A stretch of 64,000 bases of DNA from Luscinia megarhynchos. Its lineage: Eukaryota > Chordata > Aves > Passeriformes > Turdidae. The stretch's first letter is position 1. Each line of letters opens with the position of its first letter. The stretch spans positions 46,106,451-46,170,450 of the forward strand of contig CM067564.1 of NCBI GenBank assembly GCA_034336665.1, written 5' to 3'. The position numbers and the translations under genes are program-made. Of the stretch, positions 25,826 to 36,545 are shown in pieces. The notes beneath the pieces are model-generated. The model saw only the letters and a list, made by a program, of their open reading frames with translations, made no database searches and was not told the DNA's origin.

Positions 25826-26045
25826 TAGAATCACAGAAAATTTAGTTTAGAAAAGACCCTTAAGATCACTGAGTCCATCATTAACCCAGCACTGCCAATG
25901 CCACCACTAAACCATGTCCCCAAGTGTCCCATCTGCACATCTTTCAAATAGCTCCAGGGTAGGAGACTCCACCTCTTTCCTGGCTAACCTGTAGTGATGG
26001 CCAAGAGAGAAATATTTTACCCAGATGTTAAGAGCATACCAAGAA
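25826..26045 (-). mobile_element. CR1 LINE 3' fragment, second subfamily, minus strand
   Basis: Reversed CR1 end of the 'gaaaagaccc' class: 'tagaatcacagaaaattt', 'cccttaagatcactgagtcc', 'actgccaatgccaccac', 'aaccatgtccccaag' and 'ctccagggtaggagactcc'. It is about 220 bases and diverged. It belongs to the same tail class as the pieces at 7944 and 50612. Confidence 0.88.
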
Positions 26046-28361
26046 GAATTCTCTTTAAAGAAGCCTATTCATTTTGAGCTTATAAATGCCAACCCCTCAG
26101 ATCTCTACTGAAAGGGATCCTCCAGAAAGGTCAGAGGATCAGAGAAGTGTAGAAAGGCAAGGTTGAGGGCTGGAATTCACAATATGCTTGAAGGAGAAAT
26201 GGAATGTTTGGTGGTGCTGCTGGGTTTGTCACATGGAGGGACAGGGTGATGTGTGGCTGTTGAGGTGTGCTAACAAACCTGTGCAGTCACTATTCTTGGT
26301 TTAGATTTTCAGGAAATGTTGCTGGGTTAGCATTCTTGGTTAGAAGGTGTGAGCAAACCCAGCACAAGCAAAAATTCCGTGTCTAACCAACAGAGGTGTG
26401 CAGAAATAGCCTCCCCTCCTCTGTCCTTGCTGTTAGCACAGTTTGATGGCATCTCCAGTGTGTGAGGAGCACCCTGCCAGGCTTAGTGACACAGGGGACA
26501 GAACCAGGGAAGAGCTGTACTGGGAAACCTCAGCTGTGAGCACACCTCCCAACCAACCTCCTCTGCACCAGGGTTCCACTGGCAGCAGACCTGTGGGAAG
26601 CTCTGCTCTGGCCTTTCCCTGGGGCAGAAACTCCCTGGCATTATTCATTTTGGCACACACTGAGGGGATATCACTGTGTGCAATGCCTCTCTACCATGGC
26701 ATGGAACAAAAAAAAAAAAAAAAAAGACAGGAATGAATGGTATAAACCTTATGTTTCAAATATGATACTTGACAGGACTGTCTCTACCAGTTTGTCAGTG
26801 CCAACAATGATTCGACTGTATAAATCAGCTTTGATTTTTCCCAGGTTGCCAAGGCTGGAATAACCTGTAACACTGATTAGGCTGTGGGTGTTTTAAAGTC
26901 CTCCTAATGTATTCAGGGAGGGGTAACCATCCCCTTTTATAGCTGGGTAAACTGAGGCACAGGCAGGAGATGCTAACCAAGAGTTACAGTGCCCCAGCCT
27001 GAGAGAGGCCAGCTCTCCTGACTGCTTGCCTTTTAACCACTAGACCATGAATCCTGTTTGCTTTGTTTCCTTGGGTTTTGGGCATGTTTGTTTTCCCCTT
27101 TCATGTGCTGGATGATGCTGGTCCACAGCAGGCAGCAGACAGCTGATGGATTACAGGGAAGGCCTGGCAGGAATGGGGAGCAGGATGCTTCACTAGCTCC
27201 AGGGCTGTTTAACTCTGCTCCTATGGTGCTGGTCAGGGTCCCTCCCACTCATGCTCATATAACATCCCTGGGAGCAAGGACAACAACTGCCTAAATGGAA
27301 AAAGGAAACATTTCCTGTGTCTCTAACTACTTTTAGTGCAGTTTGGCACCTTCAAAGGAAGCAGTGTGTTTAGCTTAGTCAGCCAGCATTCAGTGGGTCT
27401 TCAGAAACCTGTGATTTTGGTGGACAAATCCATCAGAAACTCCACATTGGGAGCATAACTCAGCACTCCCACAGAGCTGGTAATGACTTGTGACCCCTCT
27501 GATATCCATGAGCCCAAACTGCAGAGCAAAGAGCTTTTAAACAGGCCACACTACTCGGGTTGGTTTTCACTCTCACTTCACAAAACTTTATTTTAGGGCT
27601 CACTCCACGTTGTTCATCACTATCTTTTTGCCCAGGTACTGATGAATCATCTTGGCTTCTGTACTTCTCCATTTTTTCACTGAAGGCTCTGGTTAGCAGG
27701 CCAGGGAAAAAGAGAGACAGAGAGAGACAGGGCCACAGTGCAAGCTTGAGGAGTCACTTGCTCTTTGCCTACCTCACAGCATCTGCAAAGCTGTTAAACC
27801 ACAATCCTGCCCAGTTTACTGGCAGAGAGGACTGGCCTAAGCAAGTAAAGCAAAGTGTTTTTGTGCAACTGCTTCAAGTATATCTTTAGGCACTGAGTTT
27901 TAGCTTTTTTCCCCCCATTTCCCCCATTTTTCCAGCTGGACACTCAAATCTTGTTTACAGTGTTAACATCTCTGAAAACAAATAATATTTTCTTATAATA
28001 ATTTTGTGTGCACATGAGAATGGGTCATATAGCATTTAAATCCTTATATGAGCTTTTTCCTCCTTTTTGTCTCATGCAGTTGCATTTTTGGCCATAGTGC
28101 AGATTTGACTCCACTAATAGTGCAGGCTCAAAAAGCTGAAATGCTTTGAAAGTAGTATTTAAATACACCAGCCCCAAGGATAACCCTTAATATTTTTAAA
28201 ATATCCTAGTAGTGCTTTCAGGACAGCAGAGGATAACTGGTTATAATTGGTCATACCAGGGTGTCTCCAATGGTTCAAATTGGTGTTTAAAATTCCACTG
28301 TGCTAATTGTTGTCCAAAACCAGCTAAAAAGTAGGTCCAAAAATTTGAGGGGGAAAAAAAA
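26046..28361. other. unique non-coding sequence
   Basis: Apart from an A18 tract (26708-26725) and the MIR-like fragment listed separately, I see nothing recognisable. The A/T-rich stretch 27960-28240 is non-repetitive and could include regulatory sequence, but nothing specific supports that. Confidence 0.4.
26925..27052 (+). mobile_element. MIR-like (CORE-SINE) fragment
   Basis: The order of blocks follows the second half of MIR-type elements. It runs from 'ccatccccttttatagctgg' and 'gtaaactgaggcacaggcag' through a middle section ('agagttacagtgcccc') to 'ccagctctcctgactgc' and 'ttttaaccactagacc'. Amniote MIR copies predate the bird lineage, so a recognisable copy here is very old. Confidence 0.75.
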
Positions 28362-28421
28362 GGTGGGTTTTTTTTTGGTTTTGGTTTTTTTTTTTTTTTT
28401 TTGTTTTGTTTTGTTTTGTTT

Positions 28422-28452
<31 letters not shown>

Positions 28453-28482
28453 GGTTTTTTTTTTTTGGTTTTTTTTGTTTTT
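28362..28482. repeat. T/G tract with (TTTTG)n core
   Basis: Long T runs with GG interruptions enclose a regular (TTTTG)n array at about 28399-28435. On the minus strand it reads as an A-rich (CAAAA)n tract lying directly downstream of the open frame at 28561-28797. Confidence 0.95.
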
Positions 28483-28560
28483 CCAGCCCAGGCTGTATAA
28501 CAGTATTGAACAGAGTGGACTATGCTTAGAGAACAGGACTTCCCTGCCATGAGGCATTGA

Positions 28561-28797
28561 TCAAAAGCTGGGGCCCCAGGCTTTCTCCAAAGCCACCAGA
28601 GGGAAAAACTCCTTCAGGGCTTCCTTCACTGACTCACCCACTGTCCATTTGCTTTCCAAAGTGCAGGCAATGAGACATGAAACCCATGCCCATGCCTCTT
28701 CAGGGGAATGAACTCCTCTGACATGCTTACTTATGAGGATATTGTCTATCAGGTGTAAGGACCTGTAGCTGATGCTGTAGGACAAAAAATCATACAA
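28561..28797 (-). other. 78-codon minus-strand open frame containing a splice-flanked segment
   Basis: I do not recognise the product. Within it, 28638-28774 is bounded on the minus strand by a good acceptor (TTTTTTGTCCTACAG) and a good donor (GTGG|GTGAGTC). It is open across all 137 bases; the middle reads HSPEEAWAWVSCLIACTLES. The frame stops at 28561. About 80 bases further on the minus strand comes an A-rich (CAAAA)n tract. Two readings are possible: an exon of a minus-strand transcript, or the 3' end of an old retrocopy with its tail. Chance is also possible. Against a retrocopy, I cannot find target-site duplications or name a parent gene. Confidence 0.2.
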
Positions 28798-29059
28798 ACT
28801 GGATACAGACTAGGGAACACCTGAAATGTCAGTATTATCTCCAGATGCCAGAGGCAAAGCACTTACTGGGATTATTCTCATATTATTTCACCATTAGAGC
28901 TTCTAATTAAAATGCAAGCCCTGACTTAGCTGGGCACTGCTAACACTCAGTCTCCAATCAAGACAAGCTATGATTTTAGTCTAACTGCATTAAGGAGGGT
29001 TTTGCTATGCTTGTGTGAGTATTACCCAAGTCAGATGGATGCAAAAAGGGAGAAAATCT

Positions 29060-29470
29060 ATTTATGAGTGCCAGAGCACCTCCTTCATCCGCTCTGCCTC
29101 CCCCGAATGAAGCCGAAGCTGTATGAAACATTTTCTCTTCCCATTTCTTGGGGAAGGGGGAGTCAGGTGGTTCTTGGGGCAGGAGGTTTCATCATGCTGC
29201 AGAGGCAGGAATGTTTGCTGGCCCTGGGAATGACGTGAGGCATGTGAACGAGGGCACATGGGGAATGTCACGGGAGCTGTGGGTGCCCAGGGGCCGGAGG
29301 GGGGACGGTGCTGCTGGGAGGGCACCCCGTGAACGAGGCGTGACTGGTGTGCTGGGTGGCCCCTCCTGCTGTGGAAGGGGCAAGCAGGGAGATGCACATG
29401 GCTTGTGGCATTCCACATCTTCCACAGGCTCCAGAGGGAATGATGGTTTTGAAAGAATCGCAGCTTTTGC
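29060..29470. other. moderately CpG-rich, G/C-rich segment
   Basis: This 400-base stretch is visibly richer in G+C than its surroundings and keeps roughly a dozen or more CpG (clusters at 29275-29345 and 29455-29485). It is too weak to be called a CpG-island promoter by eye. The 148-codon minus-strand and 108-codon plus-strand frames here are expected from low stop-codon density in G/C-rich DNA. Confidence 0.3.
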
Positions 29471-32400
29471 TTAAGCGCTGCGGGATAATGGGAAGAACCC
29501 TCAGTCACTGAAGGAAAGTTTCTTCAGACATGCCCTGTTCTGCCTCTTGCCAGGGCTCTGGTGTCAAAGAGAACCAGAGGCAGCACCCTGCTTGAGTAAA
29601 CCTACCTGGTTTTGTGTGCCATGTTTTTGAAGAGGGCTTCAACCTTGTGACAGTTTCAACTATGACTTTGAATAAAATCCGGTAAGATATTCAGACTTCA
29701 GTTTTTTGGAAAACAATTATTCATTCAAACTCAGATGCTTTTGGGGAAAAAAACCCCCCAAACCTAAACAAGCCAGAAAACAACCCCTCCCTCCAAAAAG
29801 CCAAGCTGGTTTGCTTGAATTTCCTATTTAAAAATTTAAAATAAAAGATTTCAGGAAACACCATTTTTATCTTTCTTTTTCAGACGCTGTGTTAAAACGA
29901 AAGCTCTATTAAATTCAGCTGTTTAACCCCAGTAGTTCTTAAATACATTAACAATTTCTGGAAATGAATCCAGATCCTCAAAAGGACCCAAGAGTTTATC
30001 TGCCTTTTAGGAGAAGAAAGATGCATCAGAAATATTCTGCCTAGCACGGTTTCAGGGGTGTCTGCCCATGGCAGGAGCACACATAAGTCACCCACTGAAC
30101 ATGTTTTGTGTACCCCATAGCAATGCCCTGGTCACCAGCCCATATTTCCTGACCCACGGGGAAGCATTGTGCCTGTGGTGGAAGTGCCTGAGAGTGGCAG
30201 ATGTGTGAGGAGGATGTTTCCAGCACAGGAAAGCTGAAGCTCCAGGGCCCTGGACACAAGATGGGATGTGCCCGTGGGCTGTGTCTGGCAGCATCTGGAC
30301 CTGGGGCAGAAGAGAGATGCCAGGGTGACAACAAATGTGATGGTCATCACCTAGAGGGGAAAATGGACCAGAGGGCAAAGAAATGAAGCTCATGTGTGGT
30401 GCAAGAGGCTTGGCAGGACTCATTCTGGGTAAGAAGCCACCAAAGCTGATATAAAATAGTGTTTTTCAGAGCTGGGGATCTCATCCTTGCTTTCAGTGAA
30501 CAGCCCTTGTTTTAGTTGCAAACATGTTCTCTTCTGCTCTCCTATGACGTGAAGATGTGCCTAAAGCTTCTGCTTGTGATAATGTTTTTTTCATTTTTCC
30601 TTTCATATTTTAGAAAGGGCAGAAAAATCTCCAATAAACATTTACCTCATCTCAAAAAAACCAACACCAAACCACCAAACCAGTTTTCAAAACACATAAG
30701 ACAGTTCTAGAGGTGTGACTGAGAGAGGGTCAGGCTGCAGCTGCAGAAAGCACTTGGTGGTGGGACAGTCTGACAATGGGAGACTGGGGGTGGAAGCTGT
30801 GGTATAAGAGAAGGTCATTTCCTAAAGGCAGGGGACTCTACACCATCTAAGTCTCTCACTGCCTACAATGGCAAAAGTTCACAAAGGGCACTCCAGAGAC
30901 CTGGTGCATTGAAACACTTTTCTTTCAATTCTACTCACCAGACTAGAAAGTGAGAAAGAGAAACTAAGCCTGTTTATTCTAAGTGAGTCAGAGCACAATC
31001 CATCTTCCTTGAACCCCCTGCTCTGATGATCCCCTCCTGAATCTCTCATTTTGCTCATGTTTAATGCATGAAGAGCATGGCATGAGCAGCAGTTCGAAAT
31101 GGATGCTACATGTGATGGATTATCCCTCACCTAGAGGATGTAGCATTTGGAAGGTGGAGGTTGAGCTGGAGCCAGGAGCTCTGTGCCCTCTCCTTTGCAG
31201 CTGGTGCTGAGTGATGGGGAGGAAATCTCTTAGCTGTGAAGATTGGCAGGGTTTGTTAGCTCATGCTCATGTGCACTGATGGCAGGAGCCTTTCCCCTGC
31301 ATGAGGCTGATTTCATCTGTGCACTCCCAGATTTGCCATCCATGTAAGCTCTTTCCACCATGTAAAATAAAGGTTCCAGTCAAAACCTGGGCTGTGAACA
31401 CAGCTGGGATGCACAGGTGTGGGTTTACAAGGAGAGGGGAAAGAAAAGGGCTTTAGCCCCCTCATTAGCCTCCAGCTCCTTTCCTTTATGGCCAAAGGTC
31501 TGGTGCTCCAGTCTGGGTGCTCCAGCAGTGCTGTGGGGAGAAAGAAACAGGGAAAGAGCAAGCAAAGGGACAAATCCAGTGCATGGAATGCTAGGAAAGG
31601 AGGGGCTCAGCCCCCTCCACTGGCACTTGGGCTCCTTCTCTCCATGGGTATCCAAAACACCAAGGCCTGACCTGTCCCAAACCCACTGCCCCAGATATTT
31701 TGTTCTGTGGCTCCTGCCTGGGATATTGGCTGTTTTCCCCATAGTTTCCCAAGCAGCCCTTTTCTCCATCTCCTGGAGGCACTGCTGCTGTCACGTTCCT
31801 GGCTCAACATTCCATCTTCCTGTTGACACATCTCATCCACTCCACTTGACATCTCTGTTACCAGAAGCTACCAACACTATGCTACCAACATCTGGGGTCC
31901 AGCACTAAAATAAGAACTTTTGGCACAGCTTTTTTTCTTTTCCTTTTCTGACATGTCCTGGGTGACTTCTCCTCATTTCTTGTCACCCCACAGTATTAAG
32001 GCCAGCTTTTAAAAGTTAATATCTCTGGCTTTGTGCAAACTTAAGTAGTTTTGTCTTTGACTTTACTGAGCCACTGGCTGATTTTTGTTGCTGCATAGCT
32101 TTGCATTGAATCTGTGCTGAACTGCATGTTATTATTTTTAAGGATTGGATTAATTTAATTGCAATTCCTTAGAAAAATGCCCTTTTGCATGTGGAATTAA
32201 TGTTGGGGGCAGGATGAAGGCTGGACCTCTTCCTTCACTAAAGAAAACTGGCTGTAGGTAATGCCTGTTAAATGAGGAAGGGGTTCCTGCCTTCTTACAC
32301 AGCTATTCCCATGGAAGGAGTATTTTATACAGACATCTCGCTGTCATGGAAAAAGGCACCAGGACCTCAGGAGCTGCAGGCCCAGCCCTTGCCACTGTTC

Positions 32401-33940
32401 AGGGTGCTGTATTTCCTCCTGGGACCTCTCAGGCTGACCCCAGTGGCTCTGACTACTGCAGGTGACTCAGAGCACAAGGAAGGCTGAGCTGGGCAAGGGA
32501 AGGTGTTTGTGTTGGTCTTTCACTTTGGGACTGCACATCAGGCTGATCTGGACACTGTTCATCTCTGGCTTTGCCAGAGCAGCAACAAAAGGGAATTTTC
32601 CCTATGCTTTAGTTGTTTTATTTCACATCAAAAATTGCCCTTGTTCTGTCTCCTGTGTACACAAGAAATGTTGGCATGTTAGCTAAAAGTATGAGGGAGA
32701 AAAAAAAGATCTGTAAAATGCATTTATTTCTTTGGCTAACACTGTCACTGAAAAATGTGCTGCTGATTTTTTTTCCTTTTCAGAGTGATTTTTGGGTTAT
32801 GATGGAGTTGGTTCACAGTACTAAGCTCCAGAATTGTGGCTAATTAGTAGCCAGTTTAGGAAATTATGTTATCATTACCTCATAATTTCTTAGCTTAGCA
32901 GCTTTCCTCGTCTTCCACTTCCCTCCTTTCTCCACCCCCTCCAGCCTTCCCTGTTCAGGGATATTATTTTTCTTAATGAAATCTCTGTCACACATGCAGA
33001 CTTAGATTTCCTAAACACACCTCAGCATGTCAGGTCTCCAGGAGCTTGAAAATGCACATGAATTATTTTTTTTTTAACACTGAGACTCTCCACAAAAAAA
33101 TGTGTTTTTTTGCTTCCCTCTCACCATGCTGGTTTTACTCTGGCTCTTGCCCCTGAAGTTCCCTCTCAGTACTCAGTGTGATGCTGGGCTGACCTCCCTG
33201 TGCCCTGTGTTTGTTGATGATGAGCATGATTGCATCCACCCTCTGCCATCCTTCCCCACGTGAAAAACAAAGGGCAAAACAAACAGGAGGAAGAAGCAAA
33301 ACAACCAGGTCCCCTCAACAAGTGGTGGCAGCATGCAAAATTAAAAATAAAAACCATGGAGTGGGAGATAAAACCCACAACTTAAAAGGGTATTTTCTAG
33401 TGGCCTAGTGTGAAATCAGATATTTGCTAGTGTTGCAGAGGAGGAAGGGGAGTGGGAGTGCAGAGATGGAGATCTCAAGTTTGCTGGTCTCTGTTCAATC
33501 CTGTACCCAGCCAGGCTTTGGATTTGCAGTGTCTCAGGATTAAAACTCAAGGTAGACACATGAGAGAAACACTCATCTACCAAGTTTTGGCCCAGAATAA
33601 CTTTAAATTGGTGTTTTGTTGTCCTCTTTCCATTGGTCTCTTGGTTATAGGGTCATTTTAGCAGTTTGTCCTTACTGTGATGGAGGTCTGTGTTGTCACA
33701 TACAGCGAGACCTGGCCACTTTGGGGAAGGATGGCTGATGTGGAAACCTCTGGAAAACAAAGGGATGACCTGCAAAATCCTGAGCTGAAGCTTGTCTTAT
33801 TGGTGTGGCAACAAGCACATCCTCTGTAACTGAGCATTTAGAAACACTTGCACCAACCACCTACCACTTGACTGCTCTTGCTGTGCACAAAATAAGCATT
33901 TCACCAATTGTTGTTATTGTTCTTTTCTACCTTGGCTGTT

Positions 33941-34058
33941 GGGTTTTTTTTGTTTTGTTTTTGTTTTTTTGTTTGTTTGGTTGATTTTTGTTTTGTTTTG
34001 GTGGGGTTTTTTTTGTGGTTTTTTTTTTTGTTTGTTTGTTTTTGTTTTTGTTTTTTTT
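33941..34058. repeat. T/G-rich tract, (GTTTT)n-like
   Basis: About 118 bases of T runs separated by single or double G, irregular in spacing. The hydrophobic Phe/Leu/Cys-rich plus-strand frames here are artefacts. It resembles the tract at 28362-28482. Confidence 0.93.
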
Positions 34059-36433
34059 CAATTCCATCTGTCTTGGTCGCTCATGCCACACCAGGAGAAT
34101 GCTTGGGTAGATTTGCAGAATCACAGATTATCTCCATTGTCTCCTCTAAGAGGGTCTAAATGTGGGTTTGACCATCAAGATTTACCTCACATCCTTTTTT
34201 GTCTCCACTGATTTTTCTCCTACATCAGGTCAGCTCCCCTCCTCTTCAGTGTTCACACCTCTCAGGCATTTTCAGATGGGCTGAGGTTGGCTCACGAGTT
34301 AGTGTTTTCTTCAGCAAGCTCCTCATGGTGTTTGTGGCTTTTGTCAGCCCTAAAATGTCATGCTGGTGTTCTCAGCACCCCTCCTACTCAACATGGACAT
34401 GAGGGGTCTGGAAATGCAGGTGATCATCCACACACACTGCCCCAGCAGCTTGCAGAAGGGCTTTTACTTCCCAGCAGTGATCACAATATTGAGACAGGCC
34501 AAAATCACCCCAGCTTTTGCCATATCACATTTCAAGGCAGAACTATCTGCTGCCTCTCAGGCAGTCTTTAGGTCGGGAAAATAAGTTGTGCCTGAAAAAA
34601 AGAATAAATAAATGTGCTACTGAATTTTAAGCAGGACTTTGCACTGAGGATAAATCAAGTTTCAAATCATATGAGCTGGCTGTAGCCAGCACCAGCAGTG
34701 GGATGTGTGGGGAAGGCTAATCCTTGAATTTTTTCCATACACTTGGCACTAATTCCCATTGAAAATTGTGTGAGTTGAAACACACTAATATTTTTCTGGA
34801 AGTTTTGTGTGTCTCATCAAACATCTTCTCTCCCCAGGTTTGTCCCCACTGAACAGTGTATTTCAAAGGCTTTTATCAGTCTGTGTGTTTGTGCCAGTTT
34901 TCCCAGGAGAAATCTTTTTTCCATCTCTTGCCCAGGCAGTGCATCTCCCAGGGGAGCTTCCTGCTGTAGCTCTGTCCCCTCTCTCACAGGTCACAGAGGT
35001 TGTCCCAGAAAGAGGAGCTGAGGGACTGCATGGGAGAAAGTGGGAAAGACATTTCTAGGAGATTCACACTGCTCTGATATTGGAAGCATCCATCCATCTC
35101 CTACACAGATCCATCATTTTGAGGTTTCTGGGGTTCCTTGCTGGATGAAGGGAACCATCCTGGTGGTTCTTATGGAGGTGTCAGCATTTCTGAGCTGTCA
35201 GGGTGGGATGCTGAGAGCCAAAAACTGCCCTTAAGCTCCGTGGAGTAAATGACCTTATCCGAGGGGAGGACCTGCTCCTCTCCCTGTTTGCTGAGAGGGG
35301 ACAAACCATGGGAGTCTCAGCAAGATTCCTGCTGGGCCGTGGGTTGGAGCCAGCTCCAAAGCACAGCTGGAGCTGCAGGCAATGTCCACCCTAAAGGGCA
35401 TCTCTGCCAACACTCCCAGCCCTGCCACGTCCAGCATGCCCCAGGGACACAGCTGGATGCTCTTGAGGATCCCTGGTGTAGATGCTCAGTAACTAGCCTA
35501 AGGTCTATTTTAAAAGCCTTAATTCATGGGGTAGGCTGCCCAAAAAATTTCACAAGATGTCTGCTCCTGTCTTGATCTGTCCATAAGGAAAGAAGATTTT
35601 TTTCTGGTCATTCAGTTAAGTTAAACAGTTTTCCACTGCAGGCAAACCTCTGTGCCTCCCTGTCCTCCTGTCTCCCTGTCTGCACGCTCTCTCCTGCCTC
35701 TGGCAGAGATGTGAAAAGGCTTTGAACACTCCAAAATCTGGCACTCTGATGCAAAAGCAGAGCTATTTATTTTCTCTCTGCTCAACACAGGAATCTCTTC
35801 TGGGGGTGGTTATCGTTTAAGACTGAGATTCAAGGGATGCTGCACTGTGGTCTCAGCTTTATTCTCACCCAGCTGGATGCATTTCAGGGGTGGTGAGCAC
35901 CAGGGCTTTGAGCAGCCTCGGCTCCTCAGATAGCCACAGAGAAGTCAAAGGGCATCTTTGCTGAGTGAGGTGTTATTTCCAGGGGGACAGTCACATCTAC
36001 ACCCTGGCTCAGCCTATTTTGTTTTGAATATCTTATAAATACTCTTCTGCAATAAGCTTATCATCTGAGAATCTCTCTCTTTTTTTTTTTTTCCTTTTTT
36101 TTTTTTCTTTCTACTTTTTACCTATTTGATGTAAGTTGTTTTTAATCTTTGTGAGTGGAAACTGAAAAAAAAAATAACCTTAGCCACAGAAAGAAAATGA
36201 AAAGATCTTTGAATTTTATTTTTGTGCCTTAGGACTTCTAGGCAAGTTTGCAGTTTTTAGCACCTGACAGTTACACCTTGCAGACAAACAGCTTAAAGCA
36301 TCAATGCCTACTCCCCATAGCAGGTCTAAAGCCTGGGGTTTGCAATGCACAGCTCTTTTCTTTTCATGCTCCAAGGGATGATTTTAAATGAGTTTAGCTA
36401 AATCAGAGAAAAGTCTCCTCAGTTGGAGGTATT

Positions 36434-36545
36434 CATAATCATAAAATCATAGAATATCCTGAGTTGGAAGGGACCCACACTGATCACCAAAGTCCAACTC
36501 CTGAAATAATCTGAAAAAAGTGCTTGGGATGACTCTGTCTCATTA
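36434..36545 (-). mobile_element. CR1 LINE tail fragment, third subfamily, minus strand
   Basis: The reversed tail reads 'aaaatcatagaatatcctg', 'agttggaagggacccacac' and 'gtccaactcctgaaat'. The 'gagttggaagggaccca' form marks a CR1 tail class different from the others, shared with 38864-39050. Only about 110 bases are clear. Confidence 0.82.

Larger units (their letters stand above)
28798..36433. other. long CR1-free unique sequence
   Basis: Across 7.6 kb there is no recognisable LINE or SINE. The only clear simple sequences are the T/G tract at 33941-34058 and pyrimidine runs at about 35640-35700 and 36074-36118. Open frames of 110 to 163 codons overlap on both strands between 31313 and 31908, with no domain. 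A strong acceptor-like site ends at 29883, but no good donor follows within normal exon distance. Confidence 0.4.

Noticed and set aside
31313..31908. Overlapping frames of 83 to 163 codons on both strands
   Set aside because: Several competing frames with no domain and no good splice context; expected in stop-poor sequence.
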